Assembly: GCA_033557465.1 (NCBI GenBank) | Contig: CM066040.1 | Location: 324,650,297-324,714,296 of the forward strand | Direction: 5' to 3' | Source of the DNA: Ichthyophis bannanicus | Taxonomy: Eukaryota > Chordata > Amphibia > Gymnophiona > Ichthyophiidae | Length of the DNA stretch: 64,000 nucleotides | Shown: piece by piece, positions 43,401 through 53,727 of the stretch | How the letters are laid out: each line of letters begins with the position of its first letter | Position numbering within the stretch: position 1 is the stretch's first letter | Made by a program: the position numbers and the translations under genes | The notes under the pieces: model-generated | What the model was told of the DNA's origin: nothing | What the model saw: the letters and a program-made list of their open reading frames with translations, nothing else | The model's database searches: none

Positions 43401-44522
43401 TACGGCTTGACTCTTGAAAGGGCGAGGTTGACGGTGAAGGGGTATTCGTCACAGGTCATTTCTACCCTATTGAGGTCCAGGCGTCGGTCTACCTCAGTGG
43501 CGTATATTAGAGTATGGCGTCTGTTTGAGTCGTGGTGTGAAGACAAAGGAGTGCCAGCCTTGAAGACGTTTGTTCAGCAAATCCTGTCTTTCCTGCAAGA
43601 TGGTTTCGATAAGGGCTTAGCGGCCACTTCCCTGCGAGTGCAGTTGGCAGCGCTATCCTGTTATCAAGGAAAGGTGCAAGGTGTGAGTCTCGGCTCACTT
43701 CCAGATGTGAAGTGTTTTTTGCATGCGGCGTTGCTTTTGAGACCTCCATGCAGAACTGCAGTGCCGGTGTGGGATCTCAATTTAGTTTTGGAAGCCCTGG
43801 TTAGGGAACCGTTTGAGCCATTGGGAAAGTCGACGTTAAAGGATCTCACATTCAAGGTGGTCTTTTTGGTGGCTATTTTTTCGGCTCGAAGGATTTCAGA
43901 GTTGCAGGCTTTGTCGTGTAGGGAGCCTTTCTTGTCCTTTCAGGGCAAGAAGGTGGTTTTGAGAATAGTTCCCTCCTTCTTGCCTAAGGTGGTGTCGGCA
44001 TTTCACTTGAATCAGGTGGTGGTATTGCCAGTTTTTGAGTTCGATGGCAAGAAGGGGTCCAGGGAATGGCTACATCGGCTGGATGTAGGACGAGTGTTGC
44101 GACGATATTTGCAGAGAACGGCTCCGTTCTGGAAATCAGAAAGATTGTTTGTGTTGTTTGGGGGACCGAAACAAGGAGAAGCGGCATCAAAGTCTTTTAT
44201 TGCAATGTGGTTGAAAGAGGCTATTGCGTCCGCTTATCTATTACGGGGCAAAACTGTTCCATTGGGGCTGAGAGCCCATTCGATGAGGGCACAGGTGGCG
44301 TCTTGGGCGGAGTCCAGCCTAGTACCGGCGGTGGAGATTTGTAAAGCGGCGACGTGGTCGTCGCTTCATTCCTTTGTGAAACATTACCGATTGGATGTTC
44401 AGGCGGTAAGGGATTCTTGTTTTGGATCAGCGGTGCTTCAGGCTGCTCTGGCAGTCCCTCCCGGTAATTTATTCACTGCTCTGTTACATCCCCAGAGGTT
44501 CAGGACTAGACTGGAGGGATGA
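43390..44522 (+). CDS. DIRS-C tyrosine recombinase, intact frame
   Basis: The frame is open from before 43390 to 44522; an upstream ATG at 43272 overlaps the previous gene in another frame, so the true start is uncertain. N-terminal binding part: TSVAYIRVWRLFESW, ILSFLQDGFDKGLAATSL. Catalytic part: SARRISELQALS (first Arg, ~43885), LRAHSMRAQVASWA (HxxR, ~44270), and TWSSLHSFVKHYRLD with the candidate Tyr (~44385). It should integrate circular DIRS DNA. The frame overlaps the ICR at its end. This is the best-preserved DIRS recombinase here. Confidence 0.82.
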
Positions 44523-44587
44523 TAAGGAAGATGAAATTAGACTTATCTGCTAATTGTTGTTCCTTGAGGAACTCCAGTCTAGTCCTG
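44490..44587 (+). repeat. DIRS-C internal complementary region
   Basis: CCCAGAGGTTCAGGACTAGA ... GGATGATAAGGAAGATG then AATTAGACTTATCTGCTAAT and CTCCAGTCTAGTCC. The right half complements the DIRS-C right end; GACTAGACTGG replaces the GACTGGACTGG of DIRS-B and D in both repeat and ICR, showing co-variation. Confidence 0.87.
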
Positions 44588-44869
44588 TATCCCTCCCTGG
44601 AGTTAATATTGGACCATTGCCTGAAGACGAAGAACTTGGGTAGGTAAAGTGGCTGAGGTGGCTTTGCCGGTGGCTGGTTCACTAGGAGGGGGTTTGTAGT
44701 TACTTTCTGGGGGATTAATGGCTAACTGGGGGTCATCGGGAAAGGGTGAGGTTAGGCCCCAGCAGCTCAAAAGAAAATTTCTATGGCAGAATAGGTTTGT
44801 TTCAAGAGGCTTGGTTCAAAGGAGCCTCTGATGTGTTAGTTCCGACAGAGTTGATTGTTGTGTTCTTAA

Positions 44870-45075
44870 CTACTTAATTATTGCTCTCGTGAGTCTGCTT
44901 TGTCAATAGGTTATTGGAGCAAGGAGGCGGATCCTAGCCTATTTATACTGAAGGTCACCAAAAGAGTGATGTGCTCAGTCTCCAAGGCTGCGGGAGGAGG
45001 TGCTAAACCCAGAGGTTCAGGACTAGACTGGAGTTCCTCAAGGAACAACAATTAGCAGGTAAGTCTAATTTCATC
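44870..45075 (+). repeat. DIRS-C right inverted terminal repeat
   Basis: TTGCTCTCGTGAGTCTGCTT ... TCAGTCTCCAAGGCTGCGG ... GGTTCAGGACTAGACTGG ... CAGGTAAGTCTAATTTCATC. Directly followed by CR1 copy 1 sequence at 45076. Confidence 0.87.
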
Positions 45076-45607
45076 ATTCTCTACAGGGAGAACTATTCAG
45101 GCAATTGGTAAGAGACCCCACACGTGAAGGGGCCATACTGGACTTGGTGCTTACCAATGGTGAAAGTGTTTCTGATGTTATAGTGGGAGATCATTTTGCA
45201 TCCAGTGATCACCAGATGGTGTGGTTCAGTATTAGGATTAGGGCTGTTAGAATCCATTCAAAGGTGAGGGTCTTAGACTTTAGGAAGACTAACTTTGCCA
45301 AGATGGGCCAATACCTCAGGGAGGCGTTAGCGGGATGGGAACAGCTGGGGGAGGTAGAAAAATAGTGGGCAAAACTGAAAGGGGATATTTTAAGGGCAAC
45401 CAACCTTTTTGTTAAAATGGTAAATAAAGATAAAAGGAGACCACTATGGCTTTCGAAAGAAGTAGTTGGAAAGGTGAAGAAAAAGAGGGAGGCCTTCATG
45501 AAATACAAGAGATCACAGAGAGAGGAAGACAGGCATCTATATTTGGAAAAACTTAGAGAAGCTAGCAAAGTAATCAGGAAAGCAAAGATTCAAAAAGAGG
45601 AGGAAAT
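45076..45607 (+). mobile_element. CR1 copy 1, part 2 (ORF2 endonuclease end)
   Basis: Collinear with 39612-40150 of CR1 copy 2: FRQLVRDPTREGAILDLVL, ASSDHQMVWFSI, KVRVLDFRKTNFAKMGQYL. A stop occurs at 45363-45365. It is interrupted at 45607 by the 1252-bp insertion. Confidence 0.88.
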
Positions 45608-46859
45608 GGTGTCAAACGGTCCTGCTACCACCGTCCCTATTAGGCGGTTGCCTAGGGGTGTGAGGTGCGGGTTGCCTTTATAAAGAATAGTCTGTAGCCA
45701 TGTGTTAAAGGCAAAATATAATGATGAGGTTTTATTCCCCTTCCCTTGTGGATTTCTGTTTTTGTCATACAGCAACAAAGAACTTAAACAAAACTGTTTC
45801 TTCACAGCAAAATGAAATGTACCTTTTTCAAACAGGTATAACAAGGCTCTTGCTTCCTTAATTAACAAAGAGACGTAATCTCATCCGAGATACATAGCGT
45901 GCAATCCATAGCACTGGAATCAATGTCCTGGTCAGTGTTTTCCCATTGCATTTGCTCACTGTCAGAAATTGTAAATGGGTAACATTCACCACAGCTATTA
46001 TTTACACAACTCTCTCGAGAGGCAGCAGTTCTTAAGGCAGGAAACTGTTCTGCATAAGGAGGGTCCTGGAGACCTGTACTGAAGCCTGTTTCTCTGAGGC
46101 TTCCCCTTTCTCTCCACCAAGGATTATCCTCCCAAGTATTAGCTTTTACTTTCCTAGCCGAGCCCACCTCTTGCCCTCTAGAGAAATGGGTATACTTAGC
46201 TCTGCTTCTGGGGTGGCTGGCTTCCACTCCTTCCTCTGTAAACCAGGCTCCTTTATTTGGGCTGTAGCCTGCTTTTCTCCAAGAGTTCCACTCAGCAGTT
46301 GTCTGGTCTGGGCTGTAGTAACTTCCAGGAAAGGTTTCCCTTCTAGTGCTACTTGCTGTCGGGACCCAGCTTGTGCTTCCTGGACCTGGCAAGCTCTCCT
46401 GCATGTGACCTCTGCCCTCCAGCTGCTTACTCACTCTCCTCGGGACGATGCCCCCTCTGGCTTGGGAGACGTGCACGAGCACTTCCAGCTCTCTCTGTGT
46501 CAGCTGCTCTTCCCTTTGCTGCACCTCCCTCTGTGGTACCTCTCTTTGCTGCTCCTCCCTTTGCTGCACCTCTCTTTGCTGCTGCTCCCTTTGCTGCACC
46601 TCCCTTTGCTGCTCCTCCCCCTACTGGGATTTCCCAGCCACTTTTATCCTCCTGGCTCCTGCACATTGTACGTGCTTCCTTGCCCAGGTGGACGTGATTG
46701 GCTTTCTGGCTTTCTACTGCGTCACACCCAGTGTAGGGAAAGTTTGTTCTACTATTCTCTGGCTCCTTATAACCTGAATATGTTTCTGCCCAGGTGACTG
46801 TAAGGTAAGCTCTTCCTTTTCTCCTGTATCCATGGGTTCTGTGCTGGCCACTTTATCAC
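45608..46859 (-). mobile_element. Unclassified 1252-bp insertion in CR1 with 3-bp flanking repeat
   Basis: AAT flanks both sides (45605-45607 and 46860-46862) and removal restores GAGGAAATAGCCAATG of CR1. The ends GGTGTCAAACGG and (reversed) GTGATAAAGTGG are only weakly similar. It contains a long minus-strand open frame with a pentapeptide repeat. Not matched to any transposon family I know; solo-LTR and CACTA explanations do not fit the ends well. Confidence 0.6.
45862..46650 (-). CDS. Hypothetical Gln/Arg/Glu-repeat protein fragment
   Basis: A minus-strand frame of about 260 codons between stops, without an ATG at its head (first available start is a GTG at 46599). It opens with degenerate pentapeptide repeats (QQREE, QQREV) that predict a coiled coil, encoded by a 15-bp tandem repeat, then LTQRELEVLVHVSQARGG, and ends in an acidic, Cys-containing tail (DSSAMDCTLCISDEITSLC). 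No domain is recognised. It may be an exon or a Gag-like piece carried by the element; function unknown. Confidence 0.4.
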
Positions 46860-47238
46860 AATAGCCAATGTAATAAAATGGGGGGATAAGGGGGTGAAGT
46901 ACTTTTGTCCACTAAAGAAGAGCAGGACTTAGGAGTGGTTGTGTCTGATGATCTTAAAGTAGCTAAACAGGTAGAGAAAGTTACGGCAAAAGCTAGAAGG
47001 ATGCTTGGGTGCATACGGAAAGGAATGGCTAGCAGAAAAAAGGAGGTGATAGTGCCTCTGTATAAGTCTTTGGTGTGACCTCATTTGGAGTATGGTGTGC
47101 AATTCTGGAGACCACACCTTCAAAAGGATATAAACAGGATGGAGTCGGTACAGAGGGTGGCTACTAAAATGGTTAGTGGTCTTCATTATAAAGCATATGA
47201 GGACAGACTTAAGGATCTTAATATGTACACCTTAGAGG
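46860..47238 (+). mobile_element. CR1 copy 1, part 3 (RT C-terminal end) with internal deletion
   Basis: AGCCAATGTAATAAAATGGG at 46863 continues part 2; at ~46890 about 1.1 kb of RT is deleted and the sequence resumes with the equivalent of 41275 of copy 2 (RDLGVVVSDDLKVAKQV, MLGCIRKGMASRKKEV). It ends at 47238 without a 3' UTR. Confidence 0.87.
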
Positions 47239-47459
47239 ATATTTTGAAGCAGAGGAAGGATTGATCGTTGATGTAATAGGGCAGTAGCATATGGGTTTCC
47301 TGCATGCCGGTGTGTTGCCCGACAATTCTGAGACCACCTTGCTGGAAAATATTTTTTTGCCTTTATTAATTCACCATAGTCTTTTTGATTAGTGTGGAGT
47401 GTTTTTTGTTTTTTTGTGACAGAGTTTTCACTCCGGAAGTGACCTTTTTGTACTATGGT
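47239..47459. other. Unassigned spacer between CR1 and RTE pieces
   Basis: About 220 bp, AT-rich with T runs; no gene or familiar repeat recognised. Confidence 0.4.
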
Positions 47460-47776
47460 ATTTTCAGTAACATCATATGGATGTGAAAGTTGGACAGTGA
47501 AAAAGATAGACTTGAAGAAAATTGATGCCTTTGAATTATGGTGCTGGCCATGAATACTGTGTATATCATGGACTGCCCAAAGCAAACCAGTCAGTACTAG
47601 AGGAGAGCAAACCTAAGCTTTCCTTAGAAGCTCAGATGACAAAACTTCGACTTTCATACTTTGGACACATCGTACGAAGAGAGAGATCATTAGAGAAAGA
47701 CATAATGCTTGGCAAGGTAGACGGTCGACGCAAAAGAGGAAGGCCGGCAGTGAGATGGATCAATACAATAACAGCA
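47460..47776 (+). pseudogene. RTE-clade LINE RT C-terminus, left part
   Basis: VTSYGCESWTVKK, KIDAFELWCW, then in a shifted frame SLEAQMTKLRLSYFGHIVRR, SLEKDIMLGKVDGRRKRGRP and AVRWINTIT. This block is characteristic of the RTE/BovB-type LINE C-terminus. DIRS-D splits it at 47776; the rest is at 53925. Confidence 0.82.
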
Positions 47777-47985
47777 GTTCCTTATCGTCCCTCCAGTCCA
47801 GTCCCGCCCCGCACTTCTGGGTAATGCAGCTCTTCCAACAGCTTGGAGACTGAGCATGCCATCTTTTGGTTGACACTGGTGTACTTATACAGATGGTACC
47901 TCCCACCAGCTTCAGTATGCTTAGTCTCCAAGCAGTTGGAAGAGGTGGTAAGTCAGGGTGCTGGATTCACTGAAGGAACAACTAA
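47777..47985 (+). repeat. DIRS-D left inverted terminal repeat and hairpin
   Basis: About the first 135 bp are inverted at the right end. A stem-loop with 30-bp arms (47830-47859 and 47915-47944, 27 of 30 paired; core CTTCCAACAGCTTGGAGAC) covers the inner part and is partly conserved in DIRS-B. CACTGAAGGAACAACTAAGG marks the inner border, shared with DIRS-B. Confidence 0.82.
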
Positions 47986-48761
47986 GGAGAGTAGTTAGGA
48001 TTTTTCTTTTGGGGCATTTACTTTCCTTTCTTTTCCTTTCTTAGGTCAGGCTCATTAGATTAGTTAAAAAAGAAAACAGGAAAAGGGAAACTGAGGAGAG
48101 CATTTCAGGAGAAGACCCCCCTCTCCCCCCACCAGGTGTTAAGGAGGGAGCTTAGAGCGGTGGAGTTCTGCCTGGTGCATTAGTGGCTCCTGAACCCGTT
48201 ACTGGGTGAGGAGACCGCTGCACGCGAGCAGGGAGCCTGCAGACAGCTTTCCCGGCCTGTGCCTTGTCACCGAAGCCGGAAGTTGGGGCTGAGTGTGGGG
48301 GACCAGGAGTACATTGGTGGCTGGTCTGGACATGGCGCACACACACTATGATCTCAATGGCAGCTGGTAAAGGCTATCCGGAGTCCGAAGTGCAGGCAGA
48401 TTGATAGAGCGCAGTAAAGGGCCATAGGAGCTTTGTCGGGTGAGTCAGCTTGTGCACGGTGGGATGCCGTGTGGCGCACAGGGTTTCTTTTTGCAGCATG
48501 GGAAAAAGCATGCCATTGCTCTGTGCAGCCCAGAAGCTTCCGTTTTTTTCCCCACAGTACTTCTCCTCCTGACCATGGCTCCTTTAAATGGGTAGTTAAC
48601 ACGTGCATGCCTCTCAGAGCCACTGTGTTAAAAAAAAAAAGGAGGAAAGCTTTATTTGTTCTTTACTTTCCTTTTTATTTACCTTTAGATTAGCTTCCTT
48701 CTCACCCCCATTTTTGGCTAGAATTGGTGGCAAAAAGGGGAAACCCTCTAAACATAGTACC

Positions 48762-50400
48762 ATGCCGGCGAGACCGCAATACCTAGTATGTGGAACCCGG
48801 CTGGGGGCAGTCTCGGACACGGGCATTTGCCATGGATGTGCAAATGAGGCCACATCAGTTGTGCAGGACTTGCGGGCAAGTACTGATCAGGAGAGGAGTC
48901 CCTCCTTAACCCAGGAGTCCCGTTTCACAACAGAGGCGGAGGCTGGGGTATTAGGGCCTGCGCCTATGCTGCTAGAGCTGACAGCCTGCTCCCAGCCTCT
49001 CCACAGACCCTCCACATCTTAGGACCTGGGGGACAGAGGAGTCCCAGGGTTTTTTCTCTGGAGTTCATTCTACTTTTGCATAAGACTTTCTGCTGTGCCA
49101 GCAAGGCTCAAGGGGTTCCGCGCCAACGCAGGAGCACAGTACAAAGAGGGCCGCGGGCTTGAGGAATACCAGGCTGATTGCAGAAACATTCAAGAGGGCT
49201 ACACCCTTGGCTGACTGGGGAGAGTAATCTCCATTGTCAGAAGGCCCTGACAGGGTGGACCTGGACACGGAATTAAATTTGGAAGATGAGGAGCTAGAAG
49301 AAGGAAAGATTCCAGAGCAGGAAGAACATGCACGGTTTGTTCGGGTGTTCCACCGGGAGGAGTTGCCGGCACTCATCATCGAGTCCTTAAAGGCCTTTAA
49401 TATGCTCACAGGTCTCCTGGCAGAAGAAGATGCGCTGCAGGACCCACTGCTTCAGGCGGTGTGGAAGACGTAGAAGGTTTTCCTGGTGCATAGAATGGTC
49501 AAGCAGATGATCCAGGACGAGTGGAGTCTGCAGGACATTGGCCTACAGGGGGGTCCAGTCTATGATGAACATATACCCGCTACTGGAACAAGAAAGGGAA
49601 TTGCTTCGGTCTCCGAAGGTGGACGCAGCGGTGTCAGCGGTAACCAAAAAGACAACAATCCCGGTAGAAGGCAGTGCGGCCCTCAAGGATGTCCAGGATA
49701 GAAAGTTGGATACCTTATTGAAGCAAGCCTTTGATATCAACACCCTCGCAATACAGGCTTCTATTTGTGGGGCCTGGGTGGCTAGTGCTTGATCACAATG
49801 GATTCAGCAGCCGGAGGATCTGGCAACAGACTCAGTGGAGGAGGCAGCAAAATTATAATCGGGAGCGGCCTATGTTGTGGACACCCACTATGATCTTATC
49901 AGGATACTGTAACGGGTCTGCTCCTTGTTGGTCACTCCAGGCCAGGGAAGTCCCGAACCCTCATCTGCGGTGTGCTGCTTCGGCTGGCTGGAATCCAGGG
50001 GAATAAAACTCACAACCGACACAGAAGGACTAAAAGTATGGCCTCCATGGAGGCGGTATGCTACTACCTCTAGCTATGAAATTGGGCAGCGGACAGTTCC
50101 TTCAAGTCCCGGCTCAACAAGCTTCCCTTCAAGGGGAAGCTTCTGCTCGGAGAGGAATTAGACAAACTGGTGAAGGACTTGGGGGAACCCAATGGCAGAC
50201 GTCTCCCTGAGGCTAAACAGAAGCAGAGCCACAAAGCCCCTCTAGCGTGGAGCCAGCCGCAGGAATTCAGGAGGTTTCAGATGACCCGCTTTGCTCTCTA
50301 CCAGAGGGGACATTTCCTCTCGAGGTGTCAGGGGTTTTGAGGTTTTCGAGGAGCTGGTAGGAGGTTTAGCGCCACCTCATCCTCAGGACCTAAGAAAGCA
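48762..50400 (+). pseudogene. DIRS-D Gag
   Basis: Start ATG 48762 (MPARPQYLVCGTRLGAVSD), Cys-containing head, then ELNLEDEELEEGKIPE, VRVFHREELPALIIESL, SPKVDAAVSAVTKKT, TIPVEGSAALKD and LKQAFDINTLAIQASICGAW. Stops at 49471-49473 and 49790-49792 and frame changes break it. About 117 bp of foreign sequence (49920-50036) replace the point where DIRS-B reads LARSMASMVAA. The Gag end runs into the RT start. Confidence 0.75.
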
Positions 50401-51480
50401 CAATGAACTGAGGGGGGCCCAGGTGGAGGTGTGGCTTGTGGGAGGTCAGCTGTGGAAGTTTTACCCTGCCTGGGTCCAGATTACATCTGACCAATGTGTC
50501 CTGGAGGTCATCCGGGAGGGCTATGCCCTCGATTTGGCGCAGCCGGTATGCCAGTCCTTCATTCAGTCCCTCTGCAAGACCCAAAACAAAGCCACAGCAG
50601 TAAAGGACACCTGACTCGGCTCCAACAGTTAGGGGCAGTAGTTCCTGTCCCCGAAGAGCAGTGTGGATTTGGTTGCTACTCCATTTACTTCGTGGTGCCA
50701 AAAAAGGAGGGATCCTTTCAGCCAATCCTCGAACTCAAGCACGTGAACTGATGTCTACGTGTGCCACGTTTTCACATGTAAATGTTGCAGTCCATTATAG
50801 TTGCAGTAAGAAACAGGGAGTACTTAATATCACTGGATCTCACGGAGGCATATTTGCACATTCCCATCCGGCCGGAACATCAGCAGTTCCTCTGTTTCGC
50901 GGTGCTGATGGGCCACTTCCAGTTTCGGGCATTGCAATTTGTCATGATGATGGGCCCCCATACCTTCACCAAGGTCATGGTGGTTGTAGCAGCAGCGCTT
51001 CACAAGGAGGGAGTGCTGGTACACCCTACCTCGATTGGTTGATTCGTGCAAAGTTCAAAGAGAAGAGTGAACAGGCAACGGCAAGAGTGGTGGAGTTCCT
51101 GCAGAGTGTTGGTTGGGTGATCAATCTGGCCAACAGCCATTTAGTTCCATCACAGGAGTTAGAGTACCTTGGAGCGCGCTTCAACCCTCGCATGGGAAAG
51201 GTCTTCTTGCCGGGACATCGGGCGCAGGGACTGCGACTACAGGTGTGCCAATTTCTGGGGATGGTGGAACCATCGGCCTGGAATTATCTTAAGGTGCTCT
51301 GGACCATGGCAGCAACACTTGATCTGGTACCATGTGCAAGGCCGCACATGCGACCATTACAGAGAGTGCTGCTCTGCTGTTGGTCCCACCAGAGGCATCC
51401 TTTATCGAAGAGACTCCCCTGCCCATCCTTAACCAGGAGAGCGCTCAGGTGGTGGCTGAGGACATGCCCCTTGAGTCTCC
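50400..51480 (+). pseudogene. DIRS-D reverse transcriptase
   Basis: GFGCYSIYFVVPKKEGSF, then in another frame SLDLTEAYLHIPIRPEHQ, FAVLMGHFQFRALQF. The active-site region reads PYLDWLIRAK at 51024-51050 where DIRS-B has PYLDDWVIRAK: one catalytic Asp codon is deleted along with a frame change. The connection region continues NLANSHLVPSQELEYLGARF. Inactive. Confidence 0.85.
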
Positions 51481-52276
51481 TCAGTGGATCCCGCTGATGA
51501 CTGACGCCAGCCTGTCCGGATGGGGAGCCTACTGCGAAGGATACATTGTCCAAGAGCACTGGAGTCTGCAGGAAGCCCTTTGGTCTATCAACAAGTTGGA
51601 GATGTGGGTAGTTGCCCTGGTGCTCCAGAGCTTTGAGCTGTGGTTGCAGGGGAAGGCGGTACGGATATTCTCGCACAATACAACCACAGTAGCCTACATC
51701 AATCGTCAAGGAGGCATGGGCAGTGCCTCCTTGGAGGAAGAAGTGAAAAGGCTGATAGAGTGTGCAGAAAGCCATCTCCAAGTGTTGTCTGTGGTGCACA
51801 TAGCAGGAGTTAATGATGTGACGGCAAATTATCTAAGCCAGGTTGCCGTGAATCCCGGAGAGTGGATTCTCTGTCAAAAGGTGTTTTTACAGGTGGTGAG
51901 CAGATGGGGCACTCCAATCATGGTGAAGCAGGCCTTCACCAAGGCGAGCTGCTTTTTCAGCAGGTGGTGAGAAAGGATGTTGGAGGGCCTGGACACTCTA
52001 ATGCAGAGGTGGCCCACGGAGGGACTACTTTATGTGTTTCCCCCATGGGCACTTATAGGCAAGGTCGTTCAAAAGATTGAGGCACACCAGGGATTAGTCA
52101 TCCTGATCGCCCTGGATTGGCCAAGATGCCCGTGGTATGCTAACTTGGTGCGGCTCCTGGCGGATCGGCCATGGCTACTCCCAATACGAGAGGATCTCTT
52201 AACCCAGGGACTAGTACGTATGCCTCAAGTGGATCAATTCTTGCTTACGACATGGCTCTTGAAAGGGCACGATTGA
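51480..52276 (+). pseudogene. DIRS-D RNase H and methylase-like domain
   Basis: RNase H in an open frame: WIPLMTDASLSGWGAYCEGY near 51487-51545, INKLEMWVVALVLQSF, IFSHNTTTVAYINRQG (SDN changed to SHN). It is followed by VNDVTANYLSQVAVNPGEWI. After a frame change at ~51965, GLLYVFPPWALIGKVVQKIE and LIALDWPRCPWYANLVRLL complete the methylase-like region. The altered RNase H aspartate would impair catalysis. Confidence 0.78.
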
Positions 52277-53295
52277 TGAAGAGAGGTTACTTGGGACCGG
52301 TAATCATAACCTTGCTAGAAGGCTTGGAAGAGGTCTACCTGTCTCTCTTACATCCAGGTATGGCGCATCTTTGAAGAGTGGTGTGGAGGCCATCAGTGCC
52401 AACCTTCCACTGCAACCATACCGGACATCTTAGCATTTTTGCAGGTGGGTTTCGAGAAGGGTTTAGCCGCCAGTTCATTGAGGGTGCAACTTGCAGTGAT
52501 TTCCTGTTATCGGGGAACGGTCCAAGGAATATCGTTGGGTGCACACCCAGATGTGGTACAATTCCTGAAGGCAGTGGGGCGCATCCGGCCTCTGCGGAGG
52601 TCGGTGATCCCACCCTGGGATCTTAATTTGGTTCTAGCGGCTCTTACGGGAGAGCCCTTTGAGCCGTTGGGCTGCGCTTCCCTGAAGGATTTGACCCTTA
52701 AGACAGTGTTCCTGGTGGCGATTTGCTCGGCACGAAGGATTTCGGAGCTTCAATACTTATCTTGCCAGGAGCTATTCCTTTCTTTCTTGATGGAGAAGGT
52801 GGTCCTCTGGCTGGTACCTTCCTTTTTGCCCGAGGTGGTCTCATTCTTTCATTTGAACCAGTCAGTCTCCCTTCCGGCTCTGGTGAGTGGGGGAGGAGGC
52901 TGCGGACTCACGTTTGCACCTTTTGGATGTTTGTAGGGTTCTGTGGTGTTATTTGAAGAAGACTGGATTGACTGTTCGTACTGTTTTGGAGGCCGCGCAA
53001 AGGAGAGACGGCGGCCAAGGCCTCCATCTCCAGATGAATCAGGAAAGCAATCACATCAGTGTACATTTTGAAGGGCAAGACGGTGCCGGAAGGGTTGCGG
53101 GCTCACTCCATGTGAGCCCAGGCGGCCTCGTGGGCAGAATATAGTCTAGTCCTACCAGTGGAGATTTGTAGGGTGGCGACTTGGTCCTCCCTGCATACCT
53201 TTGCTAAGCATTATTGCCTGGATGTTCAAGCAGCAGGGAATGCCTGTTTTGGTAGAGTGGTCCTTCAGGCCGGTATTGCGGGTCCCTCCCGTTGA
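52277..53295 (+). pseudogene. DIRS-D tyrosine recombinase
   Basis: Open part at 52439-52936: FEKGLAASSLRVQLAVISCY, PPWDLNLVLAALTGEPFEPL, CSARRISELQYLSC (first Arg). Frame breaks follow near 52890 and 52975. The HxxR box reads AHSM then TGA (about 53112-53114) then AQAASWAE, so the catalytic Arg codon is a stop. RVATWSSLHTFAKHYCLD retains the candidate Tyr. Confidence 0.85.
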
Positions 53296-53313
53296 TTGAA
53301 CTGCTCTGTTACA

Positions 53314-53412
53314 TCTCAGAAGTGTGGGACTGGACTGGAGGGACAATAAGGAAAGAGTAATAAGACCTTACCTGCTAATTAGCATTCCTGGAGGAACTCC
53401 AGTCCAGTCCCG
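53314..53412 (+). repeat. DIRS-D internal complementary region
   Basis: GTGGGACTGGACTGGAGGG then CAATAAGGAA complements the left end (47777-47810), and TAAGACCTTACCTGCTAATT with CTCCAGTCCAGTCC complements the right end (53875-53924). Both complements abut at about 53352-53358, marking the joined ends. Confidence 0.92.
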
Positions 53413-53727
53413 GATCCCACCCTGAGTGTTTAGATATGAGATACTGGTACACGGCCCCGGCCCTGAGGATGGGTCTCTTGGTGTTGACAGTGTGCTTGGG
53501 GGAGGCATCAGGGGTCTGGGACATTGATGTAGACACCTTGGAGTGACGGCAGTAGGGGCAGACTGAGGAGCTGTCTGTCTCTTGCTCTATGATTGATTGG
53601 TGTCGTAGACCAGGCAGATCACAGGTAGGCCTCCACCTCATTTGGGGGGGTTGGGGGAATCCCTTCCATGAGAGAGGGGGGGGGATATGTTTGTTTAATT
53701 TTAGAATTCAGATATGTTTGGCTATTT

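Larger units (their letters stand above)
34173..45075 (+). mobile_element. DIRS-C, 5'-truncated, split by a Penelope element
   Basis: Begins in the Gag tail, then RT, RNase H and the methylase-like domain to 35959; the Penelope insertion occupies 35960-43224; the methylase-like domain resumes at 43225 with recombinase, ICR (44490-44587) and right repeat (about 44870-45075). The left repeat and most of Gag are absent. It lies within CR1 copy 1. Confidence 0.9.

Noticed and set aside
45608..46859. Solo LTR
   Set aside because: TG...CA ends can be drawn, but then no 4-6 bp duplication exists; only a 3-bp AAT flank fits, and it contains a long reading frame.
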